Part shown: piece after piece, positions 57,159 through 64,000 of the stretch
Position numbering within the stretch: the first letter of the stretch is position 1
Layout: each line of letters begins with the position of its first letter
Source of the DNA: Leptodontidium sp. MPI-SDFR-AT-0119
Taxonomy: Eukaryota; Ascomycota; Leotiomycetes; Helotiales; Leptodontidiaceae
Assembly: GCA_020726505.1 (NCBI GenBank)
Contig: JAHLEZ010000001.1
Location: forward strand, 2,542,001-2,606,000
Direction: 5' to 3'
DNA length: 64,000 nt
Program-made: the position numbers and the translations under genes
The notes under the pieces: model-generated
Seen by the model: only the letters and a program-made list of their open reading frames with translations
What the model was told of the DNA's origin: nothing
The model's database searches: none

Positions 57159-58613
57159 GTTCGAAGAACTCGAGATGAATCAGGGGTTAGATAAATTCAT
57201 CAGCTCACATTGTGACCATGGGCTAGTCTGTACATATTTCTGGGCAAAGAATTGAGATAGAGAAACGTCAATCAAGGATTTCGGAAATTTGGTTGTGCGC
57301 ACTTGGTACCTTCTCTTCGCTTAAGTCCTGGCCATATGTTTCAATCAGGTTTATCACTGAATATTCGTCATCTTAATTTTAGACTTTCTACTTGATGCGA
57401 GCCCCTTAACGGTGCTGCACAAACCAAACGCGTTCACATCTAAACGGTATGCGTATTTCCGCATTTTTCCGTTCCAAGTCTCCAATCGCAAAACTTTCAG
57501 GGTCCGAAGATTCCTTGTCTGTCTTCTTACATGGCTCTCTTCAGGTCCTGTTCGCGGGCTCTTTGAAAATGACGATATCAAAAGTATGCGGCAATTAAAC
57601 GGGCTTTGGGCAGCCGTTGAGACAGAGACAGGGTAAACTCTCAATAAAGATGAACCTTGTGCCAAATGCAGGCTGGCCCAAAGCTATGGCCTGCTCGTCG
57701 TACTGACCAGGTGTTTGTGAAGTGGTTTGCCGGGCCTCATCCCGTCTCTTCCGGCCCTGCAATGAAACTTTTTGGGTTGCAAGCTGGTTGTTTCTAGGAG
57801 TACGGTCTGTTCGTGCCAAGACTCGGAATATCATGCTATTACAAGGTACACTAAAGGCTATGCGCGATTTTCTTTTGAATGCAGTTCTCAGGGCTAATGG
57901 CATTCCCATGGGCTTCTTAACATACTAATATTCAATTAGCACAGACCTTGGGAAAAAGAAACAATTACAACCTTATTCAAACTAAAGCCAAGTATTCTAA
58001 AGCTACACTATAAGGGATTATATGCCCCTCCCTTCTTCTAATTCTTCTCCTTCTCTATCTTGAATTGTTTATCGGCTTTTGCTTGCTCGTGTGACGGATG
58101 CTGTAAGGGAAATCAATCAGAGCAGTAAGAAGTGATGAACCAAGGCACGTTCAAGTCACTAGCAAACTTGCATGAACTCTGCATTTGATCTTTTACAAAT
58201 AGAGTGAGAAACCAACTGCATCCGAACTAGGACTTTGATATGCGCGCTCAGTCAACACACGGGGCGTTGGGGGCCAGTGCCGGCATTTCGGGGCTAGGAC
58301 CCTCCCCGCCGAGAGTATCGTGGAAAACCCTCCACGCCCCCGTGCAGAACTTTGTTTTAGCTCTACCTATGGGAATGCGGGGAAAAGCGCACCGCTGTCT
58401 CGCATCCGGACAATAATCCAATTTGGGATGTCGAATTGGACTTGGCGGGAACTCTATGGGGAGCGAGTAGCATCCACGTTTCAAAACATAAAGTTAATTT
58501 AGAGTTTTCCTTAGGTTGATGAGATGACGAACAAGTATATCTCCACTCATTCCTAACGTCATGTCTATCCAGAGCGTGTACTATCTCAAGAGTGAAAACC
58601 TGAAGCCACAGAT
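57159..58613. other. Intergenic, promoter of the MFS gene
   Basis: 1.45 kb without a supported gene. G/C-rich patches at 58258-58350 (GGGGGCC, CCCTCCCCGCC, CACGCCCCC) stand out from the AT-richer surroundings and include a CCG-N6-CGG site. Confidence 0.5.
58280..58291. promoter_or_regulatory. CCG-N6-CGG everted site, possible Zn2Cys6 target
   Basis: CCGGCATTTCGG, about 320 nt upstream of the MFS start and 3 kb downstream of a Zn2Cys6 gene. Zinc-cluster dimers bind CGG/CCG half-sites at fixed spacing. A single site can occur by chance, so this is tentative. Confidence 0.25.
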
Positions 58614-60257
58614 ATGTCGAAGTCCGACTATGGCAAACAAGGCAGTGTCTTTCTCATCACTTCGAATGGGGAGGCGATTTGTTTGCCAATCCCATCCCGA
58701 TCACCAAACGATCCATTGAGATGGGGTCCTCTCAAAACATTCCTCTCCCTGTTCTCAATGTCAGTATTTACAACGATCGGGTTAATTCAAGTCCAGGGCA
58801 CAAGTCTTCTTCTTGGTGCCTTGGTTGATGAATATTCTCCAGAGGTAAGTCGGCTTACATCTTGATGAACGAGTTAAGCTAACCGAGAAGGAAATTGCCC
58901 CTCTTCGACTCGATGTACTTTCATCTATACCTTGCATCTTTTGGGGAATTGGCGCTTTGATATGGGTGCCTCTTTCGATGGCGATCGGTCGAAGGCCTGT
59001 CTTCATATTCTGTGCTCTACTTCTGGCACTGTCCACATTGATGGCTGGATTCTCACGCAATTTCTACACCCACCTCGTAGCCAGGTGTCTCCAAGGAATT
59101 GCAGGATCCATCTCCCCCAGTACAGTAAGCAGCCTTGGAGTCTGTATATACAACGCTGACGGCCACAGATGATACTCATGATACTCGATGTCACTTTCAT
59201 CCACCAAAGGCCACGAACCATAGCCCTGTATTGGTGTGTATGCAATGGAATGTCGAATCTTGGCCTTGCATTTACTCCGTATATTGTGAAGGCTGGTGGC
59301 TCCTGGCGTGCCTTCTACTGGGTGTGGCTTGGTCCCTGCATTCTCACCATCCTCCTGGCACTGGTCTGGTCTCCGGAAACTTATTTCAAGCGGCCTCCCA
59401 TGGCATTTGATGGCCACATAGTTGCGCAGAGTGATAGTGGGAAGGTTACCGTCTACACATCTTGGGAAGAAGTACCAGGCGGAAAGCCGATGCCAGACGA
59501 GCCTCAAGTTTGGGCTCCTTCCACCATCTTAAAGAATATCCTCTTCTGGAACAGGACAGCGACCGGCGGATGGCCAGCAATGAAAGCGTTCCCTCGACAG
59601 ATATTGATCTGTGCCATAAATCCCCTCATTCTTTGGGTGCTCATACTCAATGCCTTCGTCTTCGGTGGCATGGTTGTAACTTGTACGACATATGTTTCTC
59701 TGTTGATGGCTCCGCCATACAACTTTACCTTCAAGGAAATCGGTCTCGTCAAATTCAGTCCCTTCATCGGGGCTCTGCTAGCATTCCCTGCTTCTGGTAT
59801 ACTCACAAGCTGGCTTACCAAGATTCTTGCGACCCGGAATCGAGGCGTACACGAACCAGAACACTACCTCCCGTCTTTCATCCTCCCAGTTGTCACAAGT
59901 TCCATCAGTCTGGCGCTTTTTGGAATTGCCGCTGAGAAAGAATGGAACTGGCGGTGGATTCTGTTCTTCGTTGGTCTGGATTACTTCAGTGCAATCTCCA
60001 TGTTCACTTCCAACACTCTCTGGGTCACTGAGGCTTTTCCACGCTGGGCTGGGGCAGCTATTACTATCGTCGGTGCAGGTGGATACGCGCTCAGTTTTGT
60101 TTTGGGTTCGACGATAGTGCCTTGGATCAACTCTCAAGGAATTGGGAATACATACGTGGAATTGGGGATTCTGACCTGGCTCGTTGGGTTGATCGGATTT
60201 CCCGTCAACTACTGGGGGAAGAGGTTCAGAGAGTACATATACTCAAAGTGGGACTAG
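58614..60257 (+). CDS. MFS transporter, DHA1-like 12-TM type
   Basis: Three exons, 58614-58844, 58891-59124 and 59169-60257, encode 517 residues. Cytosolic N-terminal DPLRWGPLKTFLSLFSMSVF is typical of fungal DHA1 pumps (NP.NWP.. motif). Then come LGALVDEYSPE|EIAPLRLD, the A-motif region GIGALIWVPLSMAIGRRPVF, ARCLQGIAGSISPST and, after a 44-nt intron, MILMILDVTFIHQRPRTIAL, GLAFTPYIVKAGGSWRAFYW and a long central loop. The second half has about six TM segments, ending WLVGLIGFPVNYWGKRFREY. Likely plasma-membrane export of small molecules. The position after a regulator and an SDR suggests a shared substrate, but this is inference. Confidence 0.92.
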
Positions 60258-60951
60258 ATGGTCAAACAGGAGATGAACAATCCAGAGCCTGGTGCCTTGG
60301 TGGACAATGTAGTTGTATAATCGGTGGCCTTGGTTATAATAATGAAGCAATCAGTAATATCGCTGATATGCTGGCATGTTAGCAGTCATCTATGAAGTTT
60401 GCTAATTTTGATCGTTAAACCGTTGTGATTTAACATCGAACCTCGCTTCTGTTAATTTGTTAATTGTGTCATCTTCAAGTGGTGAGTCTGGATCAGAAAG
60501 TAGATATCCCGGAGATGAGAAAAAGACAGCTTAGAACCAAAGCGGTGCTGTTGCGAATTGTCTGTCATAAAGTTCCGGTACCACCGGCGCCCCTGGTATA
60601 ACTGAGAATATGAAATTGCTGCCCTCGAGCACTCTCAATTTCTCGATACTCGCTAAGCTGACCATGCCAGCATGCAGATCTTATTCCTCCACATATTAGC
60701 ATGCTCCAGGATCTCCAGGATTTACTGCCGGCAATAAAGGTCGATCAAACAGATCACCCACCAAGTGGGGCACTGCAAGGAAGCATCATTTTATCAAGAT
60801 CTTCATTTCATCTTGTCAGAAGCGTTGTAGAAACTCCTCAAAGAAGTTGACATTCGTACAGAGGATAAAGAATCAGTGTGATGAATGATGTAGATGGAAC
60901 TAGCCAACAAAAGACCACCAAGTATTCTAGAAATGCGCGATGCTAGAAAGC
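60258..60951. other. Intergenic, convergent 3' ends
   Basis: 3' flanks of the MFS gene and the pectate lyase. No gene seen. Confidence 0.5.
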
Positions 60952-62478
60952 TCAGGCCGCTCCGGTAACATCAGCACTATATATACAGCTTGTTCCAGCA
61001 GCACCAGCTCCAATTTCTTTAGGCTCGCTCCCAGAAGAGACACCGGTGTATTTCATGCAAACATTCTTCACCCCCGAAAGCTTGGTGTTGGTCACTTTGC
61101 ACGTGTCTCCGAACTAAAACGATTGTCAGATGTTGCCCGGTACGTTGTAAAATGGCTGCTTACGTTGGTGTTTATGCCACAGAGTGTTCTGCCATTCGAG
61201 GCTGTGACGCCGTCAATGATGACATGGCGCTCTGCACTCTCCTTGCAATTGCCACAATTTCTTACAAACGATCCAAATCCGTCCGCTTCAAAACCGCTTA
61301 TCGAGAGCTATGAACATATCAATGTCAGTACTGGGAGTTTTGAAGAGATCCAGAAGGGGTTAAGTTACCGTGCCTGCACCGTTGAATTGGAAGACTGAAA
61401 TAAATATTAGCAAACTAGTCGTTTGTAGCGGAGAGAGTCGACAACTCTTGAATTGGGCTTACCTTTGTCCGTAGCACCCTTTGAACTTCCTCCAGTAATG
61501 GTGGTGGTCTCTCCAGCGGACTGTTTCTTGATAGTGAATGCATCCTCACCTAGAAGAACATAAGTGTCATGATTCGAGGTGAGTTTTGGGAAGAAGACGT
61601 GGATGATTTGAGGCGAAGACAACATACAGACGGCAGTCCAAACAACATTACTGAGCTTGCAACCTCCATTGCAATGTACACCTTCGATTTGGTTGGGTCC
61701 GATGACAACATTCGAAAGGGAACCGCCGGACTCGATAACAAACACAGCATCTCCTCCACCACCTTCAGCTTGGCCGGTACAAGAGACACCGCGGTCGAAT
61801 GTAGCTCCGCCGCCATCGAAAGATCCTCCAGCGGCAATGGTCTGTTCGACATGTCAGCACCGCTCTCGTGCTAGCATTTAGGAGATAATTGGGGCCAAGC
61901 CATTTCCCTTGAATATTTGGCACCAAAACAGGAATATAAAAAGAAGAAAGTGTGCTCACCTGGGCTGCCGCAAGGACTGAACTACCACCACCTCCCCCTC
62001 CACTTGGGCTGGTTGGTGTAGCCCCTCCAGTAGGAGCAGGAGTAGCTTCACCGCCACCACTACCCCCAGAACCAGAACCATTCCCAGTAGGAGTGGGTTC
62101 AGATCTACCTCCATCACTGCCTCCTGAACCTGAACCATCCCTAGTTGGAGCAGCTTCAGATCCGCCTCCACTCCCAGAGTCCGAATCGCCTCCTGTAGCC
62201 GCAGGTGCCTTTATCCCCTTTGTCTTGGTGGCTTTAGGTTTCGTGGATTCTTTAGATTTGGTCGACTTAGCCTCAGACTTGTCTGTTGCCTTAGCCTTTG
62301 TGCTGTCTCTGGTTGCCGCCGCTGCCATACCGGCATTGCCAACGATTGGAGTAGCTTCCACACTTGAGTTGGATGGGCGGTCGAGACCACAGTCTTGACG
62401 AGCTTTCATGTTGGAAGGAGCAGCACTAACACTGCAAACAAAAGCCAACGCGGCAATTTGGACCATAGAGAACTTCAT
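60952..62478 (-). CDS. Pectate lyase, PL3 family, with Gly/Ser/Thr linker
   Basis: Six exons, 62478-61960, 61841-61628, 61549-61463, 61394-61369, 61307-61164 and 61113-60952, encode 383 residues. The signal peptide is MKFSMVQIAALAFVCSVSAA. Residues ~45-170 are low-complexity: Lys/Thr/Ser then Gly/Ser/Pro with repeated GSGSGGS. The catalytic part is PL3: FDGGGATFDRGVSCTGQ, SLSNVVIGPNQIEGVHCNGG, the splice-built TAVCEDAFTIKKQSAG, FQFNGAGTLSISGFEADGFG, FVRNCGNCKE, and the C-terminal NVCMKYTG..GTSCIYSADV. Such enzymes cleave polygalacturonan by beta-elimination, with Ca2+, and are secreted by plant-associated fungi. The linker is longer than in most PL3 enzymes I know and may be O-glycosylated. 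Exon 4 is only 26 nt. Confidence 0.93.
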
Positions 62479-64000
62479 GATGAAAGTGTAAAGTTGGTTG
62501 AAGTGAAGTTTGTGAAGAGCACAGAAGAACGTAGCCAATGCTATGGAAAGCTAATGAAGTCGCGGAGCCAGGCGATGAAATGAAGGTTGGATTGTGAAGA
62601 ACAATGAAGGACTTGAAGAAGTTGGTGCCGAAAGAAGCCATGGAAAGAGCAGACTATCCAAATAAATAGCAGAAGTTGATAGCTCGTGTTAGGGGATGAC
62701 AGGTATGGTCGCTCGATAGGCATATTTTTGTTTAGCAGTAATGAAAACAATAAAATAGAGACATAGTCACTTGGCTGCCAAGGGCCATCAGCGAAGGAGT
62801 ACCGATGCCAAAGAGGCATGAGTGACAGCGGCAAACTGCTATAACTAGTGAGTGAGCTACTCACTCAAACTAAACTCACTAACGATAGGTTCGAATTTTT
62901 GAGTTAAGAATTTTGATAGGACCCAAGTGCTTAGTATGATTTGAAGGTTAAAGCCCAAGATAACTTGAAACTCGTGGCGTCTGCATTCCAGACTTAAGTT
63001 TGGACATCACGTGCGCAAGCACTGTGGTCGAGACAGAAGAAGGCTCTTTCAGGCATGCTAAGTGCAGTACGTTCTCCACACTCATATCTGTGATACTCTC
63101 GTCTCAACTTTTCAGAACGGAACAAAACATAGCAGGGGCATCTTTGCGAAAATGATTGCTGAGTCGCAAAAGCTCGGATTCATTCGATAGTGGTGCCTGA
63201 GACTAGATCTTCAAAATGTTGACCAGTGTATGAGTTTGATCGAAAGTGCCAGTGACTCAAGACTGGATACTTTAGTTATTTGACGCTCCTCGTGCTGAAA
63301 ATAGGTTCTTATGAAGTTGATGCTGTGGTCGGAGGGGAGTGAAATAAGCTAAGATCTAGTCAAAGGGAGCTAAATTGGTGATCTTGGCAGAAGGTTCTTC
63401 ACTCTATTACTAGTTGAACTGAAGTCAAGTGAAGAATATGTCTCATGCTCTCAACCAGTACATGTCCTGGTTGTCCCTCGAAGGGAGAGGCTTAGGGAAA
63501 CCTGCAGCCAGTGCTGAGGATGGGTAAAGACCGAGTCTCGTGGAGCCTAACTGAATCAGTCGCACTCGCTGGGCTCGTAGAGAAGCATGACAAACGGGTG
63601 CTCCAGACTCAATAGTCTCTTATTAATGAGTGGCACCAAAGCAAAGAGCACACAGAAGACTCGTCGCTTGTATCTTGAACCCAGTGGTTGTGTTGTTGTT
63701 AGAGAAGGGGGGAAAAGGCGATCGGATCCGGAGAGGAATAGAAATCTGTCAGATGTGCGGTGCAGCCACGGCCCGCCCGCTCCAAGCGTGCTGGAGATTA
63801 CAATGTCCCTGTGTTCCTGGTGGCGGGCAACCACCATCCTCGGCTCAGCCACATCTCGAAAGATTACAAACTTTGAAAATCGGCAAGTCGAGCTCGGAGA
63901 AAGACAGCTTGAGGGAACTCCGAGTCCTGCCTGTCGTGGCAAACGCTGACTCTGCAAGTACTTCGAAGTATATCTGCATTGTCAGTCACAAGGGCAGAAC
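62479..64000. other. Intergenic to right edge
   Basis: Promoter side of the pectate lyase. TAGTGAGTGAGCTACTCACTCAAACTAAACTCACTA near 62846-62881 is a short GTGAG/CTCAC-rich segment with self-complementarity. Frames near 63556-63957 overlap on both strands without supporting features. Confidence 0.45.

Noticed and set aside
1..64000. RIP as a window-wide process
   Set aside because: Two nonsense codons fit CpA to TpA, but I see no repeats with dense transitions or strong AT enrichment. Two sites are not enough.

Overview
The window looks like a filamentous ascomycete (Pezizomycotina) chromosome segment. Genes are spaced 0.3-3 kb apart, alternate strands freely, and carry short introns of about 44-270 nt with GT..AG ends and CTAAC/CTAAT-like branch sites. 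The gene content is typical of a plant-associated or saprotrophic mould: a laccase ending in DSGL, a PL3 pectate lyase, a subtilase, GPI-anchored surface proteins, MFS transporters, Zn2Cys6 and C2H2 regulators, and a Helo-like protein. A Leotiomycete-like origin is my guess from overall resemblance; nothing here proves it. I saw no tRNA, rRNA, CRISPR array or transposon.

Left part (1-15.3 kb): a truncated small-protein gene with a nonsense codon at the edge, a secreted proline-rich protein, a zinc alcohol dehydrogenase and a Cys-rich single-pass membrane protein. A compact block of housekeeping genes follows, in divergent and convergent pairs: rpb4 (-), trs23 (+), rpn10 (-), a borealin/nbl1-like gene (+) and tma22/DENR (-).

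Middle (16-46.5 kb): a C2H2 zinc-finger gene with an unclear 3' end, an intronless Cdc123/D123-family gene, a Cys-rich membrane protein, a Dal5-type MFS permease, a clearly broken subtilase, a ten-exon laccase with micro-exons, a 3 kb gene-poor stretch, a Kre9-like GPI protein, a 14-TM DHA2 efflux pump, a Helo-like protein, a membrane-protein gene with an in-frame stop, and a secreted protein built from nine 11-residue repeats.

Right part (48.5-64 kb): Aim6-like phosphodiesterase, NmrA/isoflavone-reductase-like oxidoreductase, a Nudix + eIF2B-like fusion, then a plus-strand run of Zn2Cys6 regulator, short-chain dehydrogenase and MFS transporter that could be a small pathway cluster. The 3' end of the regulator is followed by two degenerate copies of its own last codons. 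A PL3 pectate lyase with a long Gly/Ser/Thr linker ends the set.

Exon joins were chosen by hand. For every multi-exon model called complete below, the exon lengths sum to a multiple of three and the joined protein matches the stated family or architecture. Three genes look decayed: the left-edge gene, the subtilase and, less surely, the membrane-protein gene near 44.8 kb.
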